DNA of 64,000 nt from Streptomyces sp. NBC_01306. Its GTDB lineage: Bacteria; Actinomycetota; Actinomycetes; Streptomycetales; Streptomycetaceae. The translations under genes were made by a program, and so were the position numbers. The stretch covers positions 5,213,001 through 5,277,000 of the forward strand of contig NZ_JAPEPC010000001.1 in assembly GCF_026340465.1 (NCBI RefSeq). The letters run 5' to 3'. Within the stretch, counting starts at the first letter, position 1. Each line of letters opens with the position of its first letter. Positions 44,103-52,628 of the stretch are shown here, piece by piece. The notes beneath the pieces were generated by a model, which was given only the letters and a program-made list of their open reading frames with translations, had not been told where the DNA came from and did not search any database.

Positions 44103-44140
44103 TCTCCCTAGGGAGATTTCACTCCGGAATTCCCTAGGGA
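44103..44140 (-). promoter_or_regulatory. Two CCCTAGGG palindromes, probable GntR operators
   Basis: TCTCCCTAGGGAGA (44103–44116) is a perfect 14-base palindrome, and TCCCTAGGGA (44131–44140) repeats its core. Centres are 26 bases apart. They lie 40–77 bases before the start of the 113-residue gene and downstream of the GntR gene. GntR binding is inferred from position and symmetry. Confidence 0.68.
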
Positions 44141-44200
44141 GGACGGGATTTCTCCGTGATGGCCCGCAGGGAGTGGGGTTCGGTCGGCTCTGTGTGCGAT

Positions 44201-44938
44201 TCAGCTGTCGAAGTCGTACTGGAGCACGTACGACCCGGCGTCCAGCAGCATCCGGTTCAGTTCCACCGGCCGGCGGGCGGCGTCCCGGGCGGTGCGGCAG
44301 ATGTCGACGACCGGTGTGCCGGTGAGCAGCGCCAGTTGCTCGGCTTCCTCCGGGCTGGGCATTCGTGCACGCAGTTCCTCGGTGAACCCGGCGGGCGCCG
44401 CCCCGAGCTCGGCCAGCCGGGCGTACGTTCCGCCGGGGCCGGGGTCCGGTTGCGCGATCCGGGTCTCCCTTACGAGCTCGGCCGGAAGGTAGGACGTGGC
44501 GAGCTGGACGGGCTTCTCGTCCACGAAATACCGGCGGCTGCGCACCAGCACCGCCGTGTCGTCGGCCAGGTCCAGGGCCTGGGAGACCCATCGCGGCGCG
44601 CGAGTCTCGTACACCTCGATGTCGCGGACCTCTGCCGTGCGACCGGCCGTCTCGGCCGCCCAGACCGACTGCCCCGAGGTCCAGCCGGGGCGGGACAGCC
44701 TCTGGTCCGCGATGCGGCGGATCGGCTGGAAGTCCCTTACGTAGGTACCGGATCCGGGGCGCGCGTAGGCGATGCCCTCGCTGATCAGCAGCTTCAGCGC
44801 TCCGCCGGCGGTCATCTTGGCCACACCGTACTGCTGGACAAGCGCAGGCTCACCGGGCAGCCGGGCGCCGGCCCCGAACTCCCCGGAGCTGATGCGTGCC
44901 CGCAGGTCGTCAGCGATCTGGCGGGCTGTCTGGGGCAT
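44201..44938 (-). CDS. GntR/HutC family regulator
   Basis: The 245-residue protein has a GntR winged helix at residues about 3–70 (TARQIADDLRARISSGEFGAGARLPGEPALVQQYGVAKMTAGGALKLLISEGIAYARPGSGTYV). A UTRA effector domain of the HutC type follows (WVSQALDLADDTAVLVRSRRYFVDEKPVQLATSYLPAEL … LLTGTPVVDICRTARD). It lies upstream of the 113-residue hypothetical gene and probably represses it through CCCTAGGG palindromes. The effector is unknown. Confidence 0.87.
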   Translation of the reverse strand: MPQTARQIADDLRARISSGEFGAGARLPGEPALVQQYGVAKMTAGGALKLLISEGIAYARPGSGTYVRDFQPIRRIADQRLSRPGWTSGQSVWAAETAGRTAEVRDIEVYETRAPRWVSQALDLADDTAVLVRSRRYFVDEKPVQLATSYLPAELVRETRIAQPDPGPGGTYARLAELGAAPAGFTEELRARMPSPEEAEQLALLTGTPVVDICRTARDAARRPVELNRMLLDAGSYVLQYDFDS

Positions 44939-45065
44939 CGCGCGTTCTCCGGTATCTCCCTGGGGTGTCTACGCCCAGACACCCTAACTTCCGGCCCGCT
45001 ACTCCGGCCGCCGCCTCCGCACCCCACGGTGAAAAGGTGTGATCGGCCGACGGGACGGAGCGATG

Positions 45066-45983
45066 TCAGCCGTGCGCCTTCGCCATGGCTGCGACCGCCT
45101 TGATGACGACGTCCGGACGGTCAGCCGGAATGTCGTGCGAGCTTCCCTTCGCGACGACAAGGCTCCGGTTGGACGCGGCCTTCGCGAACCGGGTCTGGGC
45201 GTCCCGCCACAGCTGTGCGTCCGCGGGGGTGTCGAAGGGCGTCTTCGCTGACGCGATCACCGTCGCTGGGACACTCTGCGGCCAGGAGATCTGGTGGTAA
45301 GCGTGGTGCATCGGGCCGTAGTTGTCCGCCGTGGCCAGCAGCTGGCGGATTTCCTTCGTCGAGACCTGGCCGTCGAGTTGCGCCACCTGTGCCTGGTTCG
45401 CGGCCTCGATCCTCGCTGTTTCGCTGTCCGTGTAGAAATTCGGCAGGCTGGCGTCGACGAGGACGGCGCCCGAGACCCATTTCGGGTGCTTCTTCGCGAA
45501 GTACGTGGCGACCTCGCCCGCCTGGGAGTGCGAGACGAGAACCACGTCATGGGTGGCGCCCAGCTTGGTGAGGCCGGCCTCCAGGTCGGAAGCGGCGTTC
45601 TGCGGGTTCCAGGCGCCGACGACCTCGTCACTCTGCCCGATTCCGGAGCGGTCATAAGTGATGATCTCGGATCCGGTCTTCTTGGCCAGGGCAGGAGCGA
45701 TCTTCTGCCACTGCGACGAGTCCAGGCCCCCGCCTGCGTCCAGGACGATGGCCGGAAGGTGGCCGGGCGTGACATGGAAGGCCAGCTTGTGGCCGTTGTT
45801 CGAAATCATGTGGAGTGAAGAACCCGCGGTAGCGGTGGCCGACGGCCGGCTCGACCTGGCCGGTGCGTCCGCGGCGGAAGCGGTGGAGTTCCCGCAGGCC
45901 ACGAGGGCCCCCGTCACGACCGTGGCCAGGGCCGCTGTCGCGAACACTGCCGTACGGCGACGCGGTGTCGTGCGTGCACTCAT
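45066..45983 (-). CDS. Secreted lipoprotein alpha/beta hydrolase
   Basis: The 305-residue protein has a lipoprotein signal (RRRTAVFATAALATVVTGALVACGNS, lipidated Cys about 30). Then follow a hydrolase domain: DAGGGLDSSQW (oxyanion region), ITYDRSGIGQSD, nucleophile motif LVSHSQAGEVA and a C-terminal His in AKGSSHDIPADRP. It should sit on the outer face of the membrane. AGGAG precedes the ATG at 45983; the longer upstream frame is antisense to the ABC permease. The substrate is unknown. It lies downstream of the sugar ABC operon but behind that operon's terminator. Confidence 0.85.
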   Translation of the reverse strand: MSARTTPRRRTAVFATAALATVVTGALVACGNSTASAADAPARSSRPSATATAGSSLHMISNNGHKLAFHVTPGHLPAIVLDAGGGLDSSQWQKIAPALAKKTGSEIITYDRSGIGQSDEVVGAWNPQNAASDLEAGLTKLGATHDVVLVSHSQAGEVATYFAKKHPKWVSGAVLVDASLPNFYTDSETARIEAANQAQVAQLDGQVSTKEIRQLLATADNYGPMHHAYHQISWPQSVPATVIASAKTPFDTPADAQLWRDAQTRFAKAASNRSLVVAKGSSHDIPADRPDVVIKAVAAMAKAHG

Positions 45984-46142
45984 GAGCTGGCTCCTGAAGG
46001 GTAAGTACCGTGCGCCGACCGGCTTGTTACCGGCTTTCGGCGGGTTCTGGTGAACGCCTTCAGTCTTGTCGGACGCCGGCCGTTGAACGATGGGGCTGCC
46101 GGGTGAGTACGGGTGTACCTGAACCCGAACCGTGGGTGGTGC

Positions 46143-46164
46143 TGCCCCCCCGGCGGAGGGGGCA
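46143..46164 (-). terminator. Terminator after the ABC importer operon
   Basis: TGCCCCC (46143–46149) and GGGGGCA (46158–46164) form a GC stem just beyond the stop of the downstream permease gene at 46175. Confidence 0.6.
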
Positions 46165-46174
46165 GGACCGCCCC

Positions 46175-47038
46175 TCAGTCGTCGATCCCCGACCGCTCCA
46201 CCCCCGCCACGATGTGCCGTTGCAGCAGCAGGAACACCACCAGTAGCGGCACGATCGACACCGCCGCCGCGATGAAAAGCTCGTGGATGTTGACCACTTG
46301 GCCCGTCGTGAAGGTCGAAAGGGCCACCTGCACCGTCCACGCGTTCTTGTCCTGGCCGATCACCAGCGGCCACAGGAAGGCGTTCCACGCGCCGATGAAG
46401 ACGATCGTGCCGACCGCCGCGAAGACCGGTGCGGAGTTCGGGACCACGATGCGCCAGTACGTACGCCAGTAGCCGAGGCCGTCGACCTTCGCCGCGTCCT
46501 CCAGTTCCTGCGGAAAGCCAAGGAAGTACTGACGGAAGATGAAGCACGCGAACGCCGAGAACAGCGTCGGGATGATCAGGCCGCGCAGCGTGGAGATCCA
46601 GCCGAGCGTGGAGACCAGCACGAAGCTCGGTACGAACGTCACCGCCGCCGGGACCATCAGGGTGCCCAGGATCGCGTAGAACACCTTGTTCGCGTGGCGG
46701 TACGGGATGCGGGCCAGCCCGTACCCCGCGAGTGACGCCAGCAGGACCGTGCCGAGTGTGGTGGCCACCGCGATCAGCGTCGAGTTCAGCAGCGAGCGGG
46801 CCATCGGGACCGCCGGGTCGTCGAACAGTTCGCGGAGGTTCGACCACTGGAGGTGGGCGGGGAAGAACGTCCACGCAGGTGAGGTGATGTCCTGCTCGGT
46901 GGACAGCCCGTTCCGCAGCAGCAGATAGAACGGGATGAGGAAGAGCGCCGCCAGCGCGATCAGCAGGACGGTGCGCAGTGCGCGCCCGGCCCGTACCAGG
47001 GCGTCGTCACGGCGGGGTGCGCCGGTGCCGCGTGGCAT
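46175..47038 (-). CDS. Carbohydrate ABC transporter permease, MalG type
   Basis: The 287-residue inner-membrane subunit of a CUT1 sugar importer has six predicted spans. It has the conserved EAA loop (GFPQELEDAAKVDGLGYWRTYWRIVVPNSAP, residues about 185–215), which docks to an ATPase. The ATG lies 1 base after the stop of the other permease. The N-terminal span begins VLLIALAALFLIPFYLLL. There is no ATPase gene in the cluster, so a shared MsiK-type ATPase encoded elsewhere is expected, as is usual in Streptomyces. Confidence 0.9.
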   Translation of the reverse strand: MPRGTGAPRRDDALVRAGRALRTVLLIALAALFLIPFYLLLRNGLSTEQDITSPAWTFFPAHLQWSNLRELFDDPAVPMARSLLNSTLIAVATTLGTVLLASLAGYGLARIPYRHANKVFYAILGTLMVPAAVTFVPSFVLVSTLGWISTLRGLIIPTLFSAFACFIFRQYFLGFPQELEDAAKVDGLGYWRTYWRIVVPNSAPVFAAVGTIVFIGAWNAFLWPLVIGQDKNAWTVQVALSTFTTGQVVNIHELFIAAAVSIVPLLVVFLLLQRHIVAGVERSGIDD

Positions 47039-47039
47039 G

Positions 47040-47933
47040 TCAGTCCTCCCTCCTGCCGAGCCCGAACCAGCGGGCCTGGACGATCGTCACCACCGCGATG
47101 ATCAGGGCGAGAATGACCGCCCCCGCACTGCCCAGACCGAGGTTCTGCCCCTGTCCGAGGGCCGTGTAGTAGAGGTACACGAGCGGTGGCCGCGCGTACG
47201 GCGGATAGCCACGGGAGTCGCTCAGCAGGTTGTAGAACTCGTCGAACGCCTGGAACGCGTTGATCACCAGCAGCAGGACCACGGCGACCGAGGTCGCCCG
47301 CAGCTGCGGGAACGTGATGTGCCGGAAGACCTGCCAGCCGGGGCGCGCACCGTCGACGGCCGCCGCCTCGTACAGCTGCGGCGCGATCCGCTGGAGCCCG
47401 GCGAGGAACAGCACCATGTAGAACCCCGCCTGGAGCCAGAGCCGCAGGGTCACGATCACCAGCCAGTACCAGGGCGGGTGGGTCGTCGAGAGCCATGCGG
47501 TCTGGTCCGCGCCGAACCAGCCCAGCACGGTGTTCGCCAGCCCGAACCGGACCCCGTTGAAGACCGAGAGCTTCCAGATCATCGAGGCCACCACATAGGA
47601 GCAGGCCGCCGGGAGGAAGAAGACCGACCGGAAGAAGGACTGCGCGAACCGCAGCCGGTTCACCATCAGCGCCAGCGCGAGCGAGAGCACATAGGTCGCC
47701 GGGACGATGAACAGCGAGAAGACCGCGAACGTCCACAGGCTGGAGGTGAACGCGCCGTCGCTCAGCATCGACGTGTAGTTGCCGAGGCCGACGAAGTGCG
47801 TCGGGGAGACCGTGTTGTGGGCGTCGAAGAAGCTCAGATACAGACTCCACAGCAGCGGTACGTAGGTGAAGAGCGCGAGGCCGGCGGCGAAGGGCCCGAC
47901 GAAGACCCAGAACCAGAGCGTGCGGTTTCTCAC
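47040..47933 (-). CDS. Carbohydrate ABC transporter permease, MalF type
   Basis: This 297-residue partner permease has six or so spans (FWVFVGPFAAGLALFTYVPLLWSLYLSFFD at the start). Its EAA loop reads IAPQLYEAAAVDGARPGWQVFRHITFPQLRA. The GTG at 47933 was chosen, 7 bases after the stop of the binding-protein gene; a longer open frame upstream is an antisense/other-frame read of that gene. With the MalG-type subunit it forms the sugar channel. Confidence 0.9.
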   Translation of the reverse strand: MRNRTLWFWVFVGPFAAGLALFTYVPLLWSLYLSFFDAHNTVSPTHFVGLGNYTSMLSDGAFTSSLWTFAVFSLFIVPATYVLSLALALMVNRLRFAQSFFRSVFFLPAACSYVVASMIWKLSVFNGVRFGLANTVLGWFGADQTAWLSTTHPPWYWLVIVTLRLWLQAGFYMVLFLAGLQRIAPQLYEAAAVDGARPGWQVFRHITFPQLRATSVAVVLLLVINAFQAFDEFYNLLSDSRGYPPYARPPLVYLYYTALGQGQNLGLGSAGAVILALIIAVVTIVQARWFGLGRRED

Positions 47934-47940
47934 CGGTCCC

Positions 47941-49212
47941 TCACGACTTCTTCTTCTGTACCCGCTGGAGCTCACCGTTGGTCTTGCGGACGACCGCCTT
48001 GACCTCGGTCTCCGGGTTGGCGCCGTCCTTGATGATCCGGTTGAGGGCGTCCTGGTACGCGACCTGGCAGGCGGGTGTCCACAGCAGCGGCTGGGCCCAC
48101 CCGCTGTCGGTGGCGTACCTGACCGCGTCCGCCGCCGCCCCCTCCCGCAACTTCGCCGCCTTCTTCGCGAGGGAGATCCGGGCCGGGATGTGGAAGCCGT
48201 AGGAGAGGGCGAAGTCCTCCTGGTACGCGGTCCGGTCGATCCACAGCCACTTGGCGAACGCCTTGGCCTCGACGCGGTGCTTGCTGCGTGCGCTGACCGC
48301 CGAGCTGTACGCGCCGACCGGCACCGAAGGCTTTCCGGCGGCGCCGTCCTCGGGGAAGGGCAGAACGCCGAAGTCGTCGCCCAGCGCCTTCTTGACCGCC
48401 GGAAGGGCCCACAGGCCGCACCACTGCATGGCGGTGAGCCCCTGGACGAACGCCGACGGGTCGGACCAGTCGGCCGGGGCGCCGAGCAGCAGCGACTTGT
48501 CGGCGTACAGCCGGTGGAACTTGGCCAGGGTGCGGGCCGCCGCCGGATCGTCGAAGCCCGCCTTCCCGTCCTCGGTGACGAGGCTGAGCCCGGCCGCGTA
48601 GAGCGGAGTGCCACCGAGGACGCCCGCTCCGCCGTCGTTGCCGAGGAATAGACCCTTGACCTTCTTGTCCGTCAACGCCTTTGCCGTGTCCACGAGTTCG
48701 TCGAGCGTCCGGGGCGGCTGGACGTTCGCGTCCTTGAGCAGGCTCTTGCGGTAGTAGAGGAGCTGGGTGTCGACGGTCTGCGGAACGCCCCAGATCTTCC
48801 CGCCGTAGGTCTTCGGCGCGAGAACCGCCTGGTTGAAGTCGTCCTTCACCCCGTCGAAGAGGTCGGTCAGATCGGTGACCTGGCCGCCCTGGATCTGGTC
48901 CAGGGTCGGGCCGTTCACCTCGAAGACATCGGGGCCCGACGAGGTCAGCAGCGCGGCGGCGGTCTGCTGGTCGTAATTGCCGGGCCGCCACTGGATCTTG
49001 ACGGTCGCCTTGCGGTAGGCGGCCGCGTACCGCCGCACGGCCTGCTCGGTCCCGGCCTCGCCGTACTGGTGGTACCACTGCTGGAGCGTGGGTCCACCGC
49101 CACCCGAAGTGTCGTCGCCCCGGCCGGTGTTGGACCCGCACGCGGCGGCGAGTGCCCCGGTCAGTGCGAGGCTGCCACTGGTGGCGAGCAGTCGCCTGCG
49201 GCTGATGGTCAT
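47941..49212 (-). CDS. Carbohydrate ABC transporter substrate-binding lipoprotein
   Basis: The 423-residue extracellular binding protein has a twin-arginine-like, lipoprotein signal (TISRRRLLATSGSLALTGALAAACGS; lipidated Cys about 25). The mature part follows the type 1 sugar-binding pattern, with WYHQYGEAGTEQAVRRYAAAY, VKIQWRPGNYDQQTAAALLTSSGPDVFEVNGP, a VPQTVDTQLLYYRKSLLKDA hinge segment and GLTAMQWCGLWALPAV. It heads the three-gene importer operon. The sugar is not identifiable; no glycosidase or LacI regulator is adjacent. Confidence 0.88.
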   Translation of the reverse strand: MTISRRRLLATSGSLALTGALAAACGSNTGRGDDTSGGGGPTLQQWYHQYGEAGTEQAVRRYAAAYRKATVKIQWRPGNYDQQTAAALLTSSGPDVFEVNGPTLDQIQGGQVTDLTDLFDGVKDDFNQAVLAPKTYGGKIWGVPQTVDTQLLYYRKSLLKDANVQPPRTLDELVDTAKALTDKKVKGLFLGNDGGAGVLGGTPLYAAGLSLVTEDGKAGFDDPAAARTLAKFHRLYADKSLLLGAPADWSDPSAFVQGLTAMQWCGLWALPAVKKALGDDFGVLPFPEDGAAGKPSVPVGAYSSAVSARSKHRVEAKAFAKWLWIDRTAYQEDFALSYGFHIPARISLAKKAAKLREGAAADAVRYATDSGWAQPLLWTPACQVAYQDALNRIIKDGANPETEVKAVVRKTNGELQRVQKKKS

Positions 49213-49445
49213 GGTGCGTCCCCCTGGCTCCGGCTGGTGTGGTCCTCAGTCTCTGGTGTTGTTGTACGCCCTAACGATCAACCATGGTGCGGAATTGCGA
49301 CAGGGGGGTTGCGCGGGGATGTCGGCCCGGCCCGGTTCGGACGGGTTTCCGTACGACCGATGAGTTTCCGGGCGGCCGGACGTCTGTATCTCCGAAGGGC
49401 GCGCCGCTGGGCGGGCCACCAGGCCGAGATGAGAGAAGTCCCGCA

Positions 49446-49850
49446 ATGCCTCAGATGATCTTCGTCAATCTGCCGGTCAAGGACCTTGAGGTCTCCAAGG
49501 CCTTCTTCACCGCGCTGGGGTACACGATCAACCCGCAGTTCACCGATGAGAACGCGGCCTGCGTCGTGATCAGCGACACGATCTACACGATGCTGATCAC
49601 GGAACCGTTCTTCAAGCAGTTCACCAAGAAGGAGATCGCCGACGCGACCAGAACCACCGAGGTGCTGGTCTGTCTCAGCGCGGAGAGCAGGGAAGACGTC
49701 GACCGGCTGGTCGACACCGCGCTGGCCTCCGGTGGCTCGCCCGCGAACGAGCCCCAGGAGCAGGGGCCGATGTACGGGCGCTCCTTCCAGGACCCGGACG
49801 GCCACATCTGGGAGGTCATGTGGATGGACCCTGCCGCGGTCCAGGGCTGA
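49446..49850 (+). CDS. VOC family protein (glyoxalase-like)
   Basis: This 134-residue protein of the vicinal oxygen chelate fold starts MIFVNLPVKDLEVSKAFFTALGYTINPQFTDENAACVVIS and ends YGRSFQDPDGHIWEVMWMDPAAV, the pattern of the glyoxalase/extradiol dioxygenase relatives. Metal ligands are only partly present (His in DGHIWEV), so the activity is uncertain. The ATG follows a purine-rich GAGAGAAG. It is separated from the SDR gene by a strong bidirectional hairpin. Confidence 0.85.
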   Translation: MPQMIFVNLPVKDLEVSKAFFTALGYTINPQFTDENAACVVISDTIYTMLITEPFFKQFTKKEIADATRTTEVLVCLSAESREDVDRLVDTALASGGSPANEPQEQGPMYGRSFQDPDGHIWEVMWMDPAAVQG

Positions 49851-49868
49851 CCCGTTCCACCGATTCAC

Positions 49869-49902
49869 GGCTGACCCCGGCAGGTGAGGTTCGGGGTCAG
49901 CC
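49869..49902. terminator. Hairpin between convergent VOC and SDR genes
   Basis: GGCTGACCCCG (49869–49879) pairs with CGGGGTCAGCC (49892–49902) around a 12-base loop. A further partial copy GGGCTGACCC lies at the VOC stop codon. It likely terminates both genes. Confidence 0.75.
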
Positions 49903-49919
49903 CTGAACGACCGGTCACA

Positions 49920-50876
49920 TCAGGCTGTGCCGCGCTCCGGGGCGCCCAGGGTGTCCAGGCCCTGGTACGTCACCCCGGTGAGCTGCTCGGACGCTGTCCA
50001 GAGCCGCTCGCTCGCCACGTCGTTCGTCGTCCACTTCATCCGCAGGGACGGCCCGGGGGCGCCGCGCCAGCCCAGGAATTTCGGACCGGTGAAGGAATCG
50101 GGCAGGACGCAGGGTGCGGTGGCCGCGTAGAGCGTGGGCAGCGCGCCGGCCTCGGCCGGCTGGGCGAACACGCGGTTGCCGAGCTCCACCCACCGCTCCG
50201 CGCGCTTGCGGCCCTCCATCTTCACCCCGGCCGTCTGGAGGTTGGTCTCCGCGTAACCGGGATGCGCGGCGGCCACGACGAGGCCGGACCCGACGGCGGC
50301 CAGGCGCCGCGCCAGCTCGTGGACGAAGAGCAGATTCGCCGTCTTGGATCGGCCGTAGGCGAGCCAACGACGGTAGTTCCGCTCGCTGTTGAGGTCGTTG
50401 ATATCGACGTTGCCGAGGACATGGAGCCCGCTGGACACCGTCACCACGCGGGCTTCCGGTGTGGCCATCAGTTTCGGGATGAGCAGCCCGGTGAGGGCGA
50501 AGTGCCCGAGGTGGTTCACGCCGAACTGTGTCTCGAACCCGTCGGTGGTCGTGCCGTACGGCAGGGCCATGACGCCCGCGTTGTTGATGAGCAGATCGAG
50601 GCGCTCGGCCCGGACGGCGGACGCGAACTCCCTCACGGACGCCAGGTCCGCGAGATCCAGTGGTACGAACTCGGCATCCGCGCCGGGGATTTCGTCGCGG
50701 ATCAGGGCTTCCGCCTCGTTGCCGCGCGTCTCGCTGCGGCAGGCGAGGATCACGCGCGCGCCCCGCCTGGCCAGCTCACGTGCGGTCACGAGACCGAGGC
50801 CGCTGTTGGCCCCGGTGACCACCGCCGTGCGCCCGCTCTGATCGGGGATGTCGCCCGCGTTCCAGCCATTGGTCAT
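49920..50876 (-). CDS. Short-chain dehydrogenase/reductase
   Basis: The 318-residue NAD(P)-dependent oxidoreductase has VVTGANSGLGLVTARELARRGARVILACRSETRGNEAE (cofactor loop TGxxxGxG), LLINNAGVMALPYGTTTDGFETQFGVNHLGHFALTGLL, the catalytic Ser region VSSGLHVLGN and YGRSKTANLLF with the YxxxK pair. It resembles the retinol-dehydrogenase/WWOX-like group of SDRs, whose substrates vary. The start is the ATG at 50876. It stands alone. Confidence 0.9.
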   Translation of the reverse strand: MTNGWNAGDIPDQSGRTAVVTGANSGLGLVTARELARRGARVILACRSETRGNEAEALIRDEIPGADAEFVPLDLADLASVREFASAVRAERLDLLINNAGVMALPYGTTTDGFETQFGVNHLGHFALTGLLIPKLMATPEARVVTVSSGLHVLGNVDINDLNSERNYRRWLAYGRSKTANLLFVHELARRLAAVGSGLVVAAAHPGYAETNLQTAGVKMEGRKRAERWVELGNRVFAQPAEAGALPTLYAATAPCVLPDSFTGPKFLGWRGAPGPSLRMKWTTNDVASERLWTASEQLTGVTYQGLDTLGAPERGTA

Positions 50877-50975
50877 GATTCCAGCGTACGACCGGGACCG
50901 CGGTCGGGCAGCCGCGCGCCCCGCCTTCCGCCGACCACCAGGTCAGCCCCGGCCTGCCGCCCGTACGGTCGTCGG

Positions 50976-51857
50976 CTACGGCGCCGCAGGGATCTCGTCC
51001 CAGGGGGCTGACGCATAGACCTCCGCCACCCGCCGCATCAGCTCTTCGTCCACCGCGAAGTCCGTGGAGTCGATCCGGCGCACCGGGCTGATGCCCCGCG
51101 AGTTGGTCACGAAGGCCGACCGGTACGCGTCCAGGCCGTCCAGGGTCACCCGGCGGCGTACCGACGGCAGCCCCGGCTCGATCAGTGTCATGGTGATCCC
51201 GGTCAGCGCGGGCGCGTCCGGCCAGACCACCGAAGTGCCGTCCCAGAAGGCGATGTTGGTGACGTCTCCCTCCGCGATCACCCCGCCGGGACCGGTCAGC
51301 AGCGCGGCGTCGAAGCCCGCGCGGACAGCGGCCCTGCCGTAGTGGATCTGGCCGAAACCGCCGAGGTGCTTGATGTGGGGGACCGGCCGTTGGTACGGGA
51401 CGGACATCAGGCTCTGTGGTTCACCTGACGGCACGGCGGGCGGACGCACGGTGACCATCACGGTGGCGGCGTCGTCCCCGTCGGGCCAGTGCACGTACAC
51501 CCGCGTCGACGCGTCCCGCACGCCCGCAGCGTCGAGCGCGTGCCGGATCAGCCGGCAGACGTGCCCGCCGTCGAGCCCCGCGCCGAACAGTTCGCGGGTC
51601 GCCGAGTCCAGCCTGGCGAGATGCAGTGCGAGGCCGCGTACCCGGCAGTCGCTGACCTGCATGGCGGTGAAATGGCCGTAGTTGAGGAAGGCGGGGGTGC
51701 TGAGCGAGGTGTCGGTGACGGGCCGGCCGTCGACCTCGATGTGCAGGGGCTCTTTCCGGGTGGCCTCCGTCTGCGGGGGCTCTGTCTGCATGTGCTCTGC
51801 CTGCGTGTGCTCTGCCTGCGTGTGCGTGGGCGCTGTCCGCGTGGGGTCTGTCCGCAT
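50976..51857 (-). CDS. Aminotransferase class IV
   Basis: The 293-residue PLP enzyme belongs to the class IV fold shared by branched-chain aminotransferases and aminodeoxychorismate lyase. It has FLNYGHFTAMQV, LALHLARLDSATRELFG, the Lys in HIKHLGGFGQIHYGRAAVRAGFDAALL and the phosphate-site motif GVIAEGDVTNIAFWDG. The N-terminal 30 residues are an odd repeat (HTQAEHTQAEHMQTEPPQTEATR) encoded by 15-base units at about 51784–51831. A TACCGT hexamer lies 7 bases before ATG 51857 and no ribosome binding site is present, suggesting a leaderless start; GTG 51866 is an alternative. Confidence 0.87.
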   Translation of the reverse strand: MRTDPTRTAPTHTQAEHTQAEHMQTEPPQTEATRKEPLHIEVDGRPVTDTSLSTPAFLNYGHFTAMQVSDCRVRGLALHLARLDSATRELFGAGLDGGHVCRLIRHALDAAGVRDASTRVYVHWPDGDDAATVMVTVRPPAVPSGEPQSLMSVPYQRPVPHIKHLGGFGQIHYGRAAVRAGFDAALLTGPGGVIAEGDVTNIAFWDGTSVVWPDAPALTGITMTLIEPGLPSVRRRVTLDGLDAYRSAFVTNSRGISPVRRIDSTDFAVDEELMRRVAEVYASAPWDEIPAAP

Positions 51858-51934
51858 AGGGGTCACGGTACGGAGGAGGGCCGGGTGCGCGGACCGGTTC
51901 TCCCGGACGGATGCGCGTCATCCACCAACCGTGC

Positions 51935-51962
51935 TTGACCTGAACAATGGTTGATGTATGAC
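51935..51962 (+). promoter_or_regulatory. Promoter of the NADPH-FMN reductase gene
   Basis: TTGACC (51935–51940) and TATGAC (51957–51962), with a 16-base spacer, form a good sigma70-like promoter. Transcription would begin near 51970, almost at ATG 51972, so the mRNA would be leaderless. CAACC and GGTTG repeats flank it and may be an operator. Confidence 0.6.
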
Positions 51963-51971
51963 GCTGCGGTC

Positions 51972-52571
51972 ATGGACATCACCACGCAGCCCACGCATCC
52001 CCTGAAGCTGGCCGTCGTCATCGCCAGCAACCGCACCGGCCGTTTCGGCCCCACCGTCGCCGACTGGTTCCTCTCCCGCGCCAGGCTCCGCGGCGACCTC
52101 ACTGTCGAGGTGATCGACCTCGCCGACGTCGAACTGCCCACCGCGCTCTCCTACGACCCGTCGCCCGCAGTGCGCGAGGTGCTCGGCCAGGTCACCCCGA
52201 GGCTTGAGTCGGCCGACGCCTTCGTTGTCCTGACCCCCGAGTACAACCACTCCTTCCCCGCCTCCCTCAAGAACCTCATCGACTGGCACTACAGCCAGTG
52301 GCAGGCCAAACCGGTCGCGTTCGTCTCGTACGGCGGGATCTCCGGCGGGCTGCGCGCGGTCGAGCAGCTGCGGCAGGTCTTCGCCGAACTGCACGCGGTC
52401 ACTGTCCGGGACACGGTGAGCTTCCACCACGCGCAGGGCCACTTCGACGAGGACGGCACCCACAAGGACCCCGAAGCCCCCGACGGGGCGGCCAAGGTCA
52501 TGCTCGACCAGCTCGCCTGGTGGGGGCTGGCCCTGCGGGACGCGAAGGAGGTCCGCCCGTACGGAAGCTGA
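51972..52571 (+). CDS. NADPH-dependent FMN reductase family protein
   Basis: This 199-residue flavodoxin-like protein has LAVVIASNRTGRFGPTVADWFLSRA (FMN phosphate loop), LTPEYNHSFPASLKNLIDWHYSQW (signature) and VAFVSYGGISGGLRAVEQLRQVF. It resembles the azoreductase/chromate reductase group that supplies reduced flavin or detoxifies quinones. The ATG at 51972 is preferred because it begins homology and follows a promoter by only about 10 bases; TTG 51951 and ATG 51954 are in frame upstream. Confidence 0.88.
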   Translation: MDITTQPTHPLKLAVVIASNRTGRFGPTVADWFLSRARLRGDLTVEVIDLADVELPTALSYDPSPAVREVLGQVTPRLESADAFVVLTPEYNHSFPASLKNLIDWHYSQWQAKPVAFVSYGGISGGLRAVEQLRQVFAELHAVTVRDTVSFHHAQGHFDEDGTHKDPEAPDGAAKVMLDQLAWWGLALRDAKEVRPYGS

Positions 52572-52628
52572 CGGGCGCCGGTCCTCTGCGGGCGCGGGTG
52601 TTCTCGACGGGCGCGGGATACCCGGCCG

